Source: an uncultured Eubacteriales bacterium (lineage in GTDB: Bacteria > Bacillota > Clostridia > Christensenellales > Borkfalkiaceae). From it: a stretch of DNA of 64,000 nt. Made by a program: the position numbers and the translations under genes. Numbering within the stretch: the stretch's first letter is position 1; each line of letters opens with the position of its first letter. Positions 8,484 to 16,987 of this stretch are shown one piece after another. The notes beneath the pieces were generated by a model. That model had not been told where the DNA came from, did no database searches, and was given only the letters and a program-made list of their open reading frames with translations. The stretch is taken from NCBI GenBank assembly GCA_958421945.1, contig CATZMZ010000001.1, forward strand, positions 124,001-188,000. Direction: 5' to 3'.

Positions 8484-8522
8484 CGCAACCTTATTTGAAT
8501 ACTGAATAGGGTTGCGTTTTTC
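8481..8522 (+). terminator. Terminator, probably the original one of tRNA-Leu
   Basis: Ten-base perfect stem AAACGCAACC (8481-8490) / GGTTGCGTTT (8510-8519) followed by T's. It starts on the last A's of the second att-like copy, as it would if it once directly followed the tRNA. Confidence 0.75.
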
Positions 8523-8531
8523 TATAATAAA

Positions 8532-8565
8532 AAAGTCGAACTACCATAAAAAGCAATTCGACTTT
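8532..8565 (-). terminator. Terminator of the P-type ATPase gene
   Basis: AAAGTCGAA / TTCGACTTT with a T run on the reverse strand, ending the leftward ATPase transcript 12 bp after its stop codon. Confidence 0.7.
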
Positions 8566-8577
8566 ATTATGATGTAA

Positions 8578-10509
8578 TTAAAGTTTTTCCGCTTTTTTGA
8601 TAAACTTTCTATCATACATTAAAGCGGCGTTAAGCACCACGAGGACAGAGCCTACATTATGCACGATTGCGCCCGTAATAGGCGTAAGCAAGCCAAAAGA
8701 AGAAAGCAAAATTGCAACAAAGTTAATCGTCATTGAAAGCGAAATATTAAACTTGATTGTGTTTATCGTCGCTTTTGCAAGTACGCAGAGATACGGCAAT
8801 TTTTCAATATCGTCACTCATCAACGCTATGCTTGCGGCTTCGGTTGTAATATCGCTGCCTATTCCGCTCATAGCAACGCCTACGTTTGCCGTTTTCAAAG
8901 CAGGGGCGTCGTTTACGCCGTCGCCTATCATACATACGTTATAGCCCGATTTTTGCAATTCCGTTATGGCACTTACTTTATCTTCTGGTAACAGTTCGGA
9001 TTTGATTTTTGTAATGCCTACTTGTTGTGCAAAATATTCGGCGGTAGTTTTATGGTCACCCGTAAGCAACACGATTTCATAGCCGAGTGCTTTCAATTTC
9101 CGAACGGTTTCTTTTGCTGTCGGACGTATAGTATCAGACAAGCCTATTGCTCCGATTAGCCCGATTTCGTCGGCAACAAGAATTACCGCTTTACCTTCTA
9201 ACCGCAGATTTTCCAATACTTCATTATGTTCGTCAGTTAATTCTATACCGCTTTCTTGCAAGAATTTTTTGTTGCCGCAAAGATACTTTTTACCGTCGAC
9301 AAAACCGCAAACGCCTTTACCTGCAAGCATTTCAAAATTCGATATTTCCGAAAGGTCGCAATTAGTTTCTTGCGCATATTCGACTATTGCTTTACCGAGC
9401 GGGTGTTCGCTACGGCTTTCAACGCTTGCCGTAATATGCAACAATTCTTTTTCAGAAAGAGCACCGAATGATATTACATTGCTAACGGTAAGCTTCCCCA
9501 ACGTAAGCGTACCTGTTTTATCAAATGCGATACAGTTGACTTTCCCCATATTTTCCAAGGCTTCGCCCGACTTTATCAGAACGCCGTATTTGGTTGCTTG
9601 ACCTATACCTGCCATAACTGACGTAGGCGTTGAAAGGACAAGCGCACAAGGACAAAAGACAACAAGTATCGTAACCGCACGAATTAAAGCGGCGTTGTTT
9701 TCGTTGCCTATTACAAAGTATGTAACAACACCTGTAACTATCGCTATCAATATAGCGATAGGAACAAGCCACGTTGCCCATTTATCGGCTATTCGTTGCA
9801 TAGGAGCTTTTTTGTTTTCCGCCTCTTTTAAAAGCTTAATCATTTTCTGCAAAGACGAATTTTCTTTCACGTTCGTAGCAACTATATCAACCGAACCGTA
9901 TAAATTCATTGTTCCGCAAAAAACTTCGTCCCCGGCAGTTTTATCAACGGGTAAACTTTCGCCCGTCATAATCGACTGGTCTATTGAAGTGTTGCCTACG
10001 ATTATATTTCCGTCAACAGGTATTGTTTCGCCCGCAAGAACACGCAATTTCATTCCGCTTTCTATTTCGTCTATGCCGACTATTTTTTCAAGCATTTTTC
10101 CGTTTTCTTCATAGAGAACACGCCCTGTTTGCGGTGAAAGTTTTATGAGATTGTTCAATCCTTTTTTTGCCCGTTCTACCGTCTTGTCTTCCAAGATTGA
10201 ACCGATAGCCATAATAAACGCAACCTCGCCAGCCGCAAACACTTCCCCAACGCATATAGATGCTATCATTGCAACCGTAATTAAAAGCGCGCTTGATACC
10301 CAACGCTGCATAATCAACCTTGATATAGCAAGGTAAATGAGCGGAAACCCCGATATAACTATCGTCACCCAAGCAAAATCAAGATACGGGCTTATATTCA
10401 ATTCTATAAAGTTTTTCGTTACGAGTAACGCCAAACTTGCAACCAAGAATATACCCGACACGATAGTCATAGGTATTCCGTTCAAAAAGTCAGATACTTT
10501 TTTTAACAT
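8578..10509 (-). CDS. Heavy-metal P1B-type ATPase
   Basis: ATP-driven metal exporter in the cytoplasmic membrane, 643 residues from the ATG at 10509, which has a strong AAGGAGG SD. An in-frame extension of 42 residues upstream is not needed. Landmarks: TGES in the actuator domain near 178, transmembrane metal motif CPC at 286-288, phosphorylated Asp in DKTGTLT (D330), HP motif in SEHPLGKA, and GDGVNDAP near 527. There is no N-terminal HMA or CxxC domain. The last membrane segment has HNVGSVLVVLNA instead of the D-x-G of classical Zn/Cd pumps, so the transported metal is uncertain. Divergent from a TetR regulator that probably controls it. Confidence 0.93.
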   Translation of the reverse strand: MLKKVSDFLNGIPMTIVSGIFLVASLALLVTKNFIELNISPYLDFAWVTIVISGFPLIYLAISRLIMQRWVSSALLITVAMIASICVGEVFAAGEVAFIMAIGSILEDKTVERAKKGLNNLIKLSPQTGRVLYEENGKMLEKIVGIDEIESGMKLRVLAGETIPVDGNIIVGNTSIDQSIMTGESLPVDKTAGDEVFCGTMNLYGSVDIVATNVKENSSLQKMIKLLKEAENKKAPMQRIADKWATWLVPIAILIAIVTGVVTYFVIGNENNAALIRAVTILVVFCPCALVLSTPTSVMAGIGQATKYGVLIKSGEALENMGKVNCIAFDKTGTLTLGKLTVSNVISFGALSEKELLHITASVESRSEHPLGKAIVEYAQETNCDLSEISNFEMLAGKGVCGFVDGKKYLCGNKKFLQESGIELTDEHNEVLENLRLEGKAVILVADEIGLIGAIGLSDTIRPTAKETVRKLKALGYEIVLLTGDHKTTAEYFAQQVGITKIKSELLPEDKVSAITELQKSGYNVCMIGDGVNDAPALKTANVGVAMSGIGSDITTEAASIALMSDDIEKLPYLCVLAKATINTIKFNISLSMTINFVAILLSSFGLLTPITGAIVHNVGSVLVVLNAALMYDRKFIKKAEKL

Positions 10510-10518
10510 AAAACCTCC

Positions 10519-10547
10519 TTGACAAACCTGTTCAAAAACCGTATAAT
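10519..10547 (+). promoter_or_regulatory. Consensus promoter towards the TetR regulator
   Basis: Perfect TTGACA (10519-10524), 17-bp spacer, perfect TATAAT (10542-10547). Reads right, into 10687. Confidence 0.75.
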
Positions 10548-10564
10548 ATATTTGTTTCCGAACA
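10529..10564. promoter_or_regulatory. Candidate TetR operator (36-bp imperfect palindrome)
   Basis: Outer arms TGTTC..AAAC and GTTT..GAACA are symmetric about position 10546, so the palindrome covers the -10 box of the rightward promoter and the start of the leftward transcript. The position suits joint repression of regulator and pump. Confidence 0.55.
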
Positions 10565-10578
10565 TATTGTTTGATTAC

Positions 10579-10607
10579 ATTATAATGAATTTGCCTAAAA
10601 CACGCAA
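10579..10607 (-). promoter_or_regulatory. Probable promoter of the P-type ATPase
   Basis: On the reverse strand: TTGCGT (10607-10602), 17-bp spacer, TATAAT (10584-10579). Transcription would start near 10572 and pass through the palindrome. Confidence 0.5.
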
Positions 10608-10686
10608 CCGTAGCAAGGCAACCACTTTTCGGCATTTATTCGTTAGCGAACAATAATTAAAATTTGTACGGAAATTTCGGAGCGAT

Positions 10687-11229
10687 ATGGACAGACGAAT
10701 ACAAAAAACAAGAACGGCGATTTTTACGGCTTTCGATAAACTGATACAAAAAAACGCCTACGCCAAAATATCGGTGCAGGACATAATCGACGAGGCAAAT
10801 ATCGGACGCAGTACATTTTACGAGCATTTTGAAACAAAAGATGAGCTGTTGCGGCAGAAATGTACGGACTTATTCGAGCATATTTTTTTGCCGCACGGGA
10901 CGGAAAAAACGCATAACTTTTCCGAACAATCTACTTTTGAACAAAAGATTACGCATATACTTTATCACTTACTTGATGATAAAAAAGTTGTCAAAGGCAT
11001 ATTGTCGAGCGAAAGCGGCGAGATATTTTTGCAATATTTTCGCAAGTATTTAATTGAAACCATCGGCAAAGAAAAACTGACCTTGCAAGACGTTTCCGAA
11101 GATTTTTTGCAAAACCATATTGCGGGTAGTTTTATTGAAATGGTGCGCTGGTGGGTAAATCGAGATTTTATAGATAGCCCCGAAAATTTAAGTCTATACT
11201 TTTCAAAAGTTTTATTGTGGAAAATATAA
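10687..11229 (+). CDS. TetR/AcrR-family transcriptional regulator
   Basis: 180 residues. The N-terminal helix-turn-helix region is plain: TRTAIFTAFDKLIQKNAY, then ISVQDIIDEANIGRSTFYEH and FETKDELL (residues 6-60). The C-terminal ligand domain is of the TetR_C type with an FIEMVRWWVNRDF segment typical of the DhaS-like/TetR_C_33 group in Firmicutes. SD GGAG lies 8 bases before the ATG. It is divergent from the P1B ATPase with a shared palindrome between them, so it most likely senses the metal or a related stress and represses both genes. The ligand is unknown. Confidence 0.9.
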   Translation: MDRRIQKTRTAIFTAFDKLIQKNAYAKISVQDIIDEANIGRSTFYEHFETKDELLRQKCTDLFEHIFLPHGTEKTHNFSEQSTFEQKITHILYHLLDDKKVVKGILSSESGEIFLQYFRKYLIETIGKEKLTLQDVSEDFLQNHIAGSFIEMVRWWVNRDFIDSPENLSLYFSKVLLWKI

Positions 11230-11411
11230 ATGGCACTGTGGCGGGTTTTTGACGATACGAAAAGAAGACGCGACGGTTATGAGTTATATACGCTCGCTGC
11301 TTTTCTACGTAGAATACTCTAATCTACGTACGTTTTTCTAATAAAAGTTCATAAGATTTTTAATAAAACGTACTTTTTCTAAACGATTTTAGCGTTAAAC
11401 TATAAATATCA
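11230..11411. other. Intergenic, no gene seen
   Basis: AT-rich spacer after the regulator. It contains repeated TCTACGTA motifs (around 11307-11333) that can pair, and no convincing coding frame. Confidence 0.4.
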
Positions 11412-11440
11412 TTGACTTTTTTGTAGTAAAGAATTAGAAT
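11412..11440 (+). promoter_or_regulatory. sigma-A-like promoter
   Basis: TTGACT (11412-11417), 17-bp spacer, TAGAAT (11435-11440). Would transcribe the remnant frame at 11443 and the fucosidase gene at 11721. Confidence 0.5.
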
Positions 11441-11442
11441 TA

Positions 11443-11667
11443 TTGTGGGGAACGGTTTTGTACGGGCTTAATCTTTCGGATGATGCTTTTAATAATATCG
11501 TTTATAATAACTTTATTCGAATATACGGAGAACCGAAGCCGATAAATTATGAGTGTTTATATGAAATTGCGAAGTACGAATTTTCACTTCCGTCTAAAAG
11601 CCCGTTTTTAACGGAAGATTTCGAATTGATTAAAGTAGAGTGCAGAAAGCATGGCGTAAAAATTTAA
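11443..11667 (+). pseudogene. Possible C-terminal fragment of an amidohydrolase-like gene
   Basis: A 74-codon frame (starting TTG) reads like the end of a metal-dependent amidohydrolase: GTVLYGLNLSDDAFNNIVYN followed by NFIRIYG, close to the family's usual ending where an LS/DE helix precedes the NARRLLG-type helix. There is no SD, and the first codon lies 3 bases after a -10 box, so it is not a normally started gene. A short real protein or chance similarity are the alternatives. Confidence 0.3.
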
Positions 11668-11720
11668 TTAAAAGATTTAATCAAAAAAAGAGACGTTAAA
11701 AGACGGAAAATAATAAGATT

Positions 11721-12905
11721 ATGGACTATATAGAGAAATTTGAAAAATCAGCATTCGGTTTATTTGTTCATTTTGGGTTATACAGCAGAATTTCGAAAGG
11801 GGAATGGTATTTAAGTCTTAATGAAAAACAAAACAAGAAAGATTATTTTGATTTACAAAAATTCAAAGTAAAAGCCGACTGGTCAAAAAAACTTGTAAAG
11901 TGCGCAAAAGAAACAGGTTGTAAATACATTACACTGACAACTCGCCATCATGACGGGTTTTCGCTTTACGATACACAAGGGTTAAATACTTTTGACGCTC
12001 CGCATTCCGCGACCGGAAGAGATTTAATAAAAGAGTTTGTAGAAGAATGCAACAAAGAAAATATTACGCCGTTTTTTTATCATACCCTTTTAGATTGGCA
12101 TAATGAGGATTATTTAAACAACTTTCCGAAGTACGTTGATTATCTTATTAGGAGTATAGAAATCCTCTGTACTTCTTACGGAAAAATAGGCGGGTTTTGG
12201 TTTGACGGAATGTGGGATAAGCCGAACGAAAACTGGCAAGAAGATAGGTTATACGGACTTATAAGAAAATATCAACCGGAAGCGATGATTATAAATAATA
12301 CCGGATTATCAGCCTGCGGGAAGGTCGGACACAAAGAAATAGACAGTGTGACGTTTGAGAGAGGAAAACCCGCATTTGTCGATAATTCAGATAAACACAG
12401 AGCCGGTGAAATGTGCCAGATTCTGAACGACCATTGGGGTTATGCAAAAAAGGATTATAATTACAAATCGACTAAGGAATTGATAGAAAATTTAGTTGAT
12501 TGCAGGAAAAGCAATTGTAATTTTTTGCTCAACACAGGATTAAAAGGGAACGGAGAAATAAATACATTAGATAGGGAACTGCTTAGAATAGTCGGGAAAT
12601 GGATTAAAGTTAATAAGAACTTTATTTACAACGTCAGGTCCTGCGATATCAAAGCCGATGGTGCGGATATTGTGTCAGACGGGGAAAACTATTATGCAAT
12701 TATTAAAGACGTATTTATGAGCGCAGATCCTAACGTTGCATTAAGCGGAGAAAAAAAGAGTGTAGTGTTGGATAGAAAAATTAAATACGGCGTTTGGCTT
12801 GATAGTAATGAACAAATTGATATTGTAAACGATAATTCTTTTTTGGTTAAACCGTTTTGTTACGGAGAAAGTTATTCTGTAAGAGTGGCAAAACTTAAAT
12901 TATAA
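11721..12905 (+). CDS. GH29-type alpha-L-fucosidase
   Basis: 394 residues, no signal peptide, so probably acts on imported oligosaccharides. Typical GH29 features in order: FGLFVHFGLYS near residue 13, KYITLTTRHHDGFSLYDT near 73-90, and GGFWFDGMWD with the likely catalytic nucleophile D162. The short C-terminal beta domain is present in reduced form. Low SD quality. The coding sequence is clearly more AT-rich than the kinase-manA genes downstream, which hints at separate origin. It sits before a decayed nagA fragment and a sugar-kinase/manA operon, consistent with mucin or glycan sugar use. The acid/base residue cannot be assigned by eye. Confidence 0.88.
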   Translation: MDYIEKFEKSAFGLFVHFGLYSRISKGEWYLSLNEKQNKKDYFDLQKFKVKADWSKKLVKCAKETGCKYITLTTRHHDGFSLYDTQGLNTFDAPHSATGRDLIKEFVEECNKENITPFFYHTLLDWHNEDYLNNFPKYVDYLIRSIEILCTSYGKIGGFWFDGMWDKPNENWQEDRLYGLIRKYQPEAMIINNTGLSACGKVGHKEIDSVTFERGKPAFVDNSDKHRAGEMCQILNDHWGYAKKDYNYKSTKELIENLVDCRKSNCNFLLNTGLKGNGEINTLDRELLRIVGKWIKVNKNFIYNVRSCDIKADGADIVSDGENYYAIIKDVFMSADPNVALSGEKKSVVLDRKIKYGVWLDSNEQIDIVNDNSFLVKPFCYGESYSVRVAKLKL

Positions 12906-12919
12906 GGAGAATAAATAAG

Positions 12920-12958
12920 ATGGGAAAATATGTATCGGAAAAATCCGCAAAAGGGTGA
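12920..12958 (+). other. 12-codon open frame with good SD
   Basis: AAGGAG followed by ATG at 12920 encodes MGKYVSEKSAKG and a stop that overlaps the start of the nagA-like fragment. It looks like the front scar of a deletion that removed the first three quarters of nagA, or of another gene. Confidence 0.35.
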
Positions 12959-13212
12959 CAGGTATGCCGAACGGCAGCAAAACCGTTATAGGCAGCGTTA
13001 AAAACGGCTTGCCTGTAATAGTGGAAGATGACGTTGCAAAATTGCCCGACAGACGGTCTTTTGCGGGGAGTACGGCAACGACGATACGGCTTTTCAAAAC
13101 GGCGTTGAACGCGCTGAATGGCGACGTTCTTGCCGTATCAAAAACCATGTCGTCAACTCCGGCTAGGGTTATGAATTTAACCGATAAGGCAATATATCGG
13201 GTACTGCAATAA
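12955..13212 (+). pseudogene. C-terminal fragment of N-acetylglucosamine-6-phosphate deacetylase (nagA)
   Basis: About 84 codons match the end of NagA: GMPNGSK, then GLPVIVEDDVAKLPDRRSFA, GSTATTIRLFKTALNAL (the AGST.tM..a..nlv segment) and SSTPARVMNLTDK. The upstream metal-binding and catalytic parts are missing. After NLTDK the frame leaves the family pattern, while the +1 frame continues as GNISGTAINIKD, resembling the family's GsI.pGkdADiv.. segment, so there is also a frameshift. This is a dead remnant of amino-sugar catabolism between fucosidase and fructokinase. Confidence 0.7.
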
Positions 13213-13231
13213 ATATTAAGGATAGGTAAAC

Positions 13232-13276
13232 AAAAATCCTATGGTGTAGCGACAATCGCTACGTCATAGGATTTTT
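13232..13276 (+). terminator. Strong intrinsic terminator
   Basis: AAAAATCCTATG (13232-13243) pairs with CATAGGATTTTT (13265-13276), with an inner GTAGCG/CGCTAC stem. Closes the fucosidase/nagA-remnant transcript; the A-tract allows function on both strands. The following 245 bases hold only a promoter. Confidence 0.85.
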
Positions 13277-13321
13277 AAATGTACCTGTTAAATATCTTTT
13301 CCGATTTTTTCGTTAAAACGG

Positions 13322-13350
13322 TTGCCATTCGCGGAAGTTTGTGGTAAGAT
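13322..13350 (+). promoter_or_regulatory. Probable promoter of the kinase-manA operon
   Basis: TTGCCA (13322-13327), 17-bp spacer, TAAGAT (13345-13350). Leaves a leader of about 165 bases before the kinase gene. Confidence 0.5.
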
Positions 13351-13521
13351 TTTTTTGTAATTTGCTATCGTTCGGCATTCCGCATCGGTTTTGCCGATAA
13401 CAAACCTTTTAAAGTGCGTTGCAACGCGTTTTCGTCGCTATCTTAAACGCTTGCTTACGTCGCGGCTTAGCGGGTTTAAGCGGTTCGAATACTTGTTATC
13501 AGGAGGCTTCGTGAAAATATT

Positions 13522-14403
13522 ATGATTTTGTCAATAGGCGAAATACTCGCGGATTTAATCGGTGAGAAAGAAAATGACGGGTTAAACATTCAGGCGTTCT
13601 GCGGCGGCGCGCCCTTTAACGTAGCGGTGAATGCAAAGCAATCGGGAGCGAAAGTCGGCTTTATCGGCAGAGTCGGAAAAGACCCGATAGGCAAGTTTGT
13701 AACGGAATTTGCAGAGAAAGTCGGTTTTGACAAGCTCGATATTCAGGTCGATAAAAGAAGGAACACAACGCTTGCGTTCGTAACGCTTACCGACGGCGAG
13801 CGCGACTTTGCGTTTTTCCGACACGATACCGCGGATTTTAATATCTGCGCCGACGAAATCGACTTAAACGCATACGACGGATTAAATATCGTGCATATAG
13901 GCTCTTTAATGCTGTCGGAAGAAAGGGGCAGGGAATTCGCGACCGCCATGGTAAAGAAAATAAGAAAAGCGAACAAGACGTTTTCTTTCGACGTGAATTT
14001 CCGAATGGATTTATTCGATAATTTACAGCAAGCGATAAAAGCGTATAAACCGTATATAGACGAGGCGGATATATTAAAGTTTTCGGACGACGAAATACTT
14101 GCATACACGGGCGAACAGGACTTAAACGCGGCGATAAGCAAGGTGAATAAAAATGGCAGACTGCTTTTAGTAACTCTCGGCAAGCGCGGCAGCATGTACG
14201 CGTATAACGGGTTAAGCGGGGTTGTTGGAACGGAGAAAGTAACCCCCGTCGATACCACGGGCGCGGGGGACGCATTTTTCGGAACGGTGCTTGCGGAACT
14301 CGACGGCAAAGAACTTACGAAAGAAAACATAGAAAACGCCTTAATTAAAGGCAATAAAGCAGGCGCGAAAGCGACACAGTTTAAAGGAGCGATAAAGTTA
14401 TGA
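13522..14403 (+). CDS. PfkB-family carbohydrate kinase, fructokinase-like
   Basis: Phosphorylates a sugar, most likely fructose. 293 residues. N-terminal SIGEILADLIG and GGAPFNVAVN (PfkB signature 1 region) and C-terminal DTTGAGDAFFG with the catalytic base D250. The SD AGGAGG stands 13 bases before ATG 13522. A GTG at 13511 has better spacing but opens only VKIL and a TGA overlapping the ATG, which could couple translation. The manA gene starts in the ATGA overlap at the end, so the two form an operon feeding fructose-6-phosphate/mannose-6-phosphate interconversion. Sugar specificity is inferred from resemblance to ScrK-type proteins. Confidence 0.9.
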   Translation: MILSIGEILADLIGEKENDGLNIQAFCGGAPFNVAVNAKQSGAKVGFIGRVGKDPIGKFVTEFAEKVGFDKLDIQVDKRRNTTLAFVTLTDGERDFAFFRHDTADFNICADEIDLNAYDGLNIVHIGSLMLSEERGREFATAMVKKIRKANKTFSFDVNFRMDLFDNLQQAIKAYKPYIDEADILKFSDDEILAYTGEQDLNAAISKVNKNGRLLLVTLGKRGSMYAYNGLSGVVGTEKVTPVDTTGAGDAFFGTVLAELDGKELTKENIENALIKGNKAGAKATQFKGAIKL

Positions 14404-15476
14404 ACGACGTGGAAAAGATAGTCCGTGAGCCGATTTTTTTCGAGCGGAACAGGGTTTACAGAATTTATCTCGGCGGCAAACAATATACGAAGATTTTTGA
14501 AAAAGACGGATACGACGACGGAACGGATAACTTTTTTCCCGAAGAATGGATAGCAAGTAAGGTAAAAGCGATAAACCCGAGATATTTCGGAAAACGCGAC
14601 GGCGTGTCGGTGGTTAAAGGCACGGAAATATTTTTCGACGATTTGTTAAACGAGCATAAAGCGGAGCTGTTGGGCAGTCGCAAATACGATTGTCTTGTAA
14701 AGTTTTTAGACAGCGCGATAAGGCTGCCGTTTCAGGTGCATCCGACGAAAGATTTTTCGAGAAAGAACTTTAACTCTGAATACGGCAAGACGGAAGCCTG
14801 GTTGGTCGTTGAAACGCGGGAGAACGCTAAACTTTATTTCGGGTTTAAAGACAAGATAACGAAAGAGGAGTTGTCCGCGTTAGAAGAGCGTAGCGAGCAA
14901 GAAAAGGACATAATGGGCAACCTACTTTACGGCGTGGACGTAAAAGTCGGCGACGTGTGGCTTATAAAGGCGGGTTTAATACATGCGCTGGGCGCGGGGT
15001 GTACGGTCATAGAGGTGCAAGAACCCACGGACTTTACCATACAGCCGGAAAGATGGTGCGGAGATTATCATATTTCTTACGAAGAAGAATATATAGGGCT
15101 TGATAAGTCTACCGCGCTTGACGCGATAAATTACGACATATACGGCGATAAGGCGGTGGCGTACGCAAGGGTTAATCCGAAGATAACCGTAAACACGCCG
15201 CATTACGTAAAAGAAGAATTGATAACACATAAAGACACGCCTTGCTTTGCGGAGAACAGGCACACTATAAGAAACGGCGGAAGTTTCGTAATGGATTACG
15301 CGCCGAGCGTGTATATCTGTTTAAGCGGAGAAGCGGTGATTAAAGGCGATAATTACGAGCATAAGATAAAGCGCGGCGATTATTTCTATCTGCCGTATAT
15401 AGCGGAAAACAAATTCCGCGTGGAAAGCGAAAAGGAAGCCGTTTTAATAGAGTGTTTGCCGAGCGAGCAAAAATAA
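14400..15476 (+). CDS. manA: Class I mannose-6-phosphate isomerase
   Basis: Interconverts mannose-6-phosphate and fructose-6-phosphate. 358 residues with a cupin fold. The zinc-site signature is visible as LPFQVHPTKDF (near 105-115) and GKTEAWLV (near 128-135), and the family segment LIKAGLIHALGAG near 195. The C-terminal cupin ends in KRGDYFYLPY. The start codon overlaps the kinase stop by 4 bp (ATGA), indicating translational coupling. It is slightly longer than the short Firmicute ManA forms, as in gut Clostridia versions. Confidence 0.92.
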   Translation: MNDVEKIVREPIFFERNRVYRIYLGGKQYTKIFEKDGYDDGTDNFFPEEWIASKVKAINPRYFGKRDGVSVVKGTEIFFDDLLNEHKAELLGSRKYDCLVKFLDSAIRLPFQVHPTKDFSRKNFNSEYGKTEAWLVVETRENAKLYFGFKDKITKEELSALEERSEQEKDIMGNLLYGVDVKVGDVWLIKAGLIHALGAGCTVIEVQEPTDFTIQPERWCGDYHISYEEEYIGLDKSTALDAINYDIYGDKAVAYARVNPKITVNTPHYVKEELITHKDTPCFAENRHTIRNGGSFVMDYAPSVYICLSGEAVIKGDNYEHKIKRGDYFYLPYIAENKFRVESEKEAVLIECLPSEQK

Positions 15477-15539
15477 ACATAGCAAACTCAAACAAAACGA
15501 GCGAACAGAAAATAAAACGAAAAAGGAAAGGAAGCGAAA

Positions 15540-16171
15540 ATGAAAATTTTAACTTACGGCGTTTCATAACGGATATGAACAGGGCTTACGACGCCGACGG
15601 GAGTGTACAAAGTTACGGAAGCGGATACGTGTTTTTCATTGCGGGGGAATTACTCTCCAAAGCTCCTGACAAGTTCGAAATAATCAATCGCGGAATAAGC
15701 GGAAATCGCGTGGTGGATTTGTATGCGAGAATAAAAAAGGACGTATGGAACTTAAAACCGGATGTATTGTCTATACTTATCGGCGTAAACGACGTATGGC
15801 ATGAAATAGGCTCTCAGAACGGCGTGGAAATTGACCGTTTCGAAAGGGTTTACAGAACGCTTATCAAAGAAACGCTTGAAAGATTGCCCGATTGCAAAAT
15901 TATGTTGTTAGAACCGTTCGTTCTTAAAGGAGCTGCCACGGAAGAAAAATATTCGGAATTTTTGCAGGTTAAAGAGTATGCAAAGGTCGTAAAAAAACTT
16001 GCGGAAGAATTCCGTTTGGTGTTTGTCGGACTGCAAAATAAATTCGACGAGGCGGCGGCGAAATACGGCGCGGATAAATATTTATACGACGGCGTGCATC
16101 CTGACGTTGCGGGGGCAAAGCTTATTGCCGACGAATGGCTTAAAGCGTTCAACGCGAATTTTTTAAAGTAA
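15540..16171 (+). pseudogene. SGNH/GDSL-family hydrolase, frameshifted at the catalytic serine block
   Basis: A well placed ATG at 15540 (SD AAGGAAAGG) encodes MKILTYGVS and then stops at TAA 15567. One base earlier in register, the frame from 15566 continues ITDMNRAYDADGS and runs as a normal SGNH hydrolase to 16171. The family start is normally GDSITD, so one A appears to be missing around 15566 and the GDS is GVS. Downstream blocks are intact: GISGNR (block II-like Gly), GVND (block III Asn) and DGVHPD (block V Asp/His). A longer continuous frame from 15452 exists but overlaps manA and lacks block I. Either a recent inactivation or a sequencing error. Third gene of the kinase-manA operon. 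Confidence 0.72.
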
Positions 16172-16194
16172 TTAAATGAAAAGTTAAATAGAAA

Positions 16195-16234
16195 ACGACC
16201 GTTACACGATAAACCGCGTGGCGGTCTTTTTTTT
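16195..16234 (+). terminator. Terminator of the kinase-manA-SGNH operon
   Basis: ACGACCG / CGGTC with an inner CACG/CGTG stem, followed by nine T's. Confidence 0.8.
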
Positions 16235-16323
16235 TCGATTAAATGGTGTAAAACAGTCAAAACAGAGCGTTTTATACGGTTTAGCTTTCCGTCGGGTAAA
16301 TTTTGTCAGGGACGGGCTTTTTA

Positions 16324-16352
16324 TTGACTTTTTTATTCGTTTACAGTACAAT
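16324..16352 (+). promoter_or_regulatory. ruvC promoter, placed for a leaderless mRNA
   Basis: TTGACT (16324-16329), 17-bp spacer, TACAAT (16347-16352). Only 7 bases separate the -10 box from the ruvC ATG, so the transcript would begin at the start codon. Confidence 0.65.
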
Positions 16353-16359
16353 ATATATT

Positions 16360-16854
16360 ATGATTATTGTCGGTTTCGACCCCGGACTCGCTACTCTCGG
16401 TTACGGGGTGATTCGTAAAGAGCTTAAACGTAAACCCGAAATGGTCGATTACGGCGTCGTGCTTACCCCGAAAGACAAAAGTCTGCCCGACAGGCTTATT
16501 ATGATAGAACGGGGCGTTAAGCAAATTATCGAAAAATTCCGCCCCGACGAAATCGCCATCGAAGAACTGTTTTTTGCTAAAAACGTTAAAACGGGTATCG
16601 CTGTTGCTCATTCCCGCGGGGTAACGCTGCTTACCGCGATGAAGGAATGCGGCAGGATTTTCGAATACACGCCTTTGCAAATCAAGCAGGCGTTGACGGG
16701 GTACGGCAGGGCGGATAAAAACCAGATTCAGCAGATGGTTAAAACTTTTTTGGGGTTAAAAGCCATTCCGAAGCCCGACGATGCTGCCGACGCGTTGGCT
16801 GTGGCGTTATGTCACGCGCAAACAAATAAACTCGGCGGATTATTCAAGGTTTAA
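16360..16854 (+). CDS. ruvC: Holliday junction resolvase RuvC
   Basis: Cuts Holliday junctions at the end of recombination, working with RuvAB, whose genes follow. 164 residues from ATG 16360, starting MIIVGFDPGLATLGYG with the first catalytic Asp (D7). The remaining acidic residues are in AIEELFF (near 66) and DDAADALAVALCH (near 140). An in-frame extension to 16303 is rejected because it precedes the promoter -10 box. There is no SD. ruvA follows after 133 bp. Confidence 0.95.
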   Translation: MIIVGFDPGLATLGYGVIRKELKRKPEMVDYGVVLTPKDKSLPDRLIMIERGVKQIIEKFRPDEIAIEELFFAKNVKTGIAVAHSRGVTLLTAMKECGRIFEYTPLQIKQALTGYGRADKNQIQQMVKTFLGLKAIPKPDDAADALAVALCHAQTNKLGGLFKV

Positions 16855-16987
16855 GGAAAAAGAACGGCAAAAATCGACTGTCAAGAAAAGCCGGGTCAGA
16901 ATGATAAGGAAAGAAAAAACAAATTAAATCGTTAAAACCAAAGAGGTTAATCGGAAACAACGATAAACCGATAAAAAGGGATTTATT

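Noticed and set aside
8243..8509. 88-codon frame across the right end of the island
   Set aside because: It runs through three hairpins, the att-like repeat and a terminator stem, and has no SD or recognisable protein pattern.
10510..10635. 42-residue N-terminal extension of the P-type ATPase
   Set aside because: It would cross both promoters and the palindrome; the ATG at 10509 has a strong AAGGAGG.
16303..16359. Upstream extension of RuvC
   Set aside because: Would start before the promoter -35/-10 and adds a hydrophobic stretch absent from RuvC; MIIVGFDPG is the usual N-terminus.
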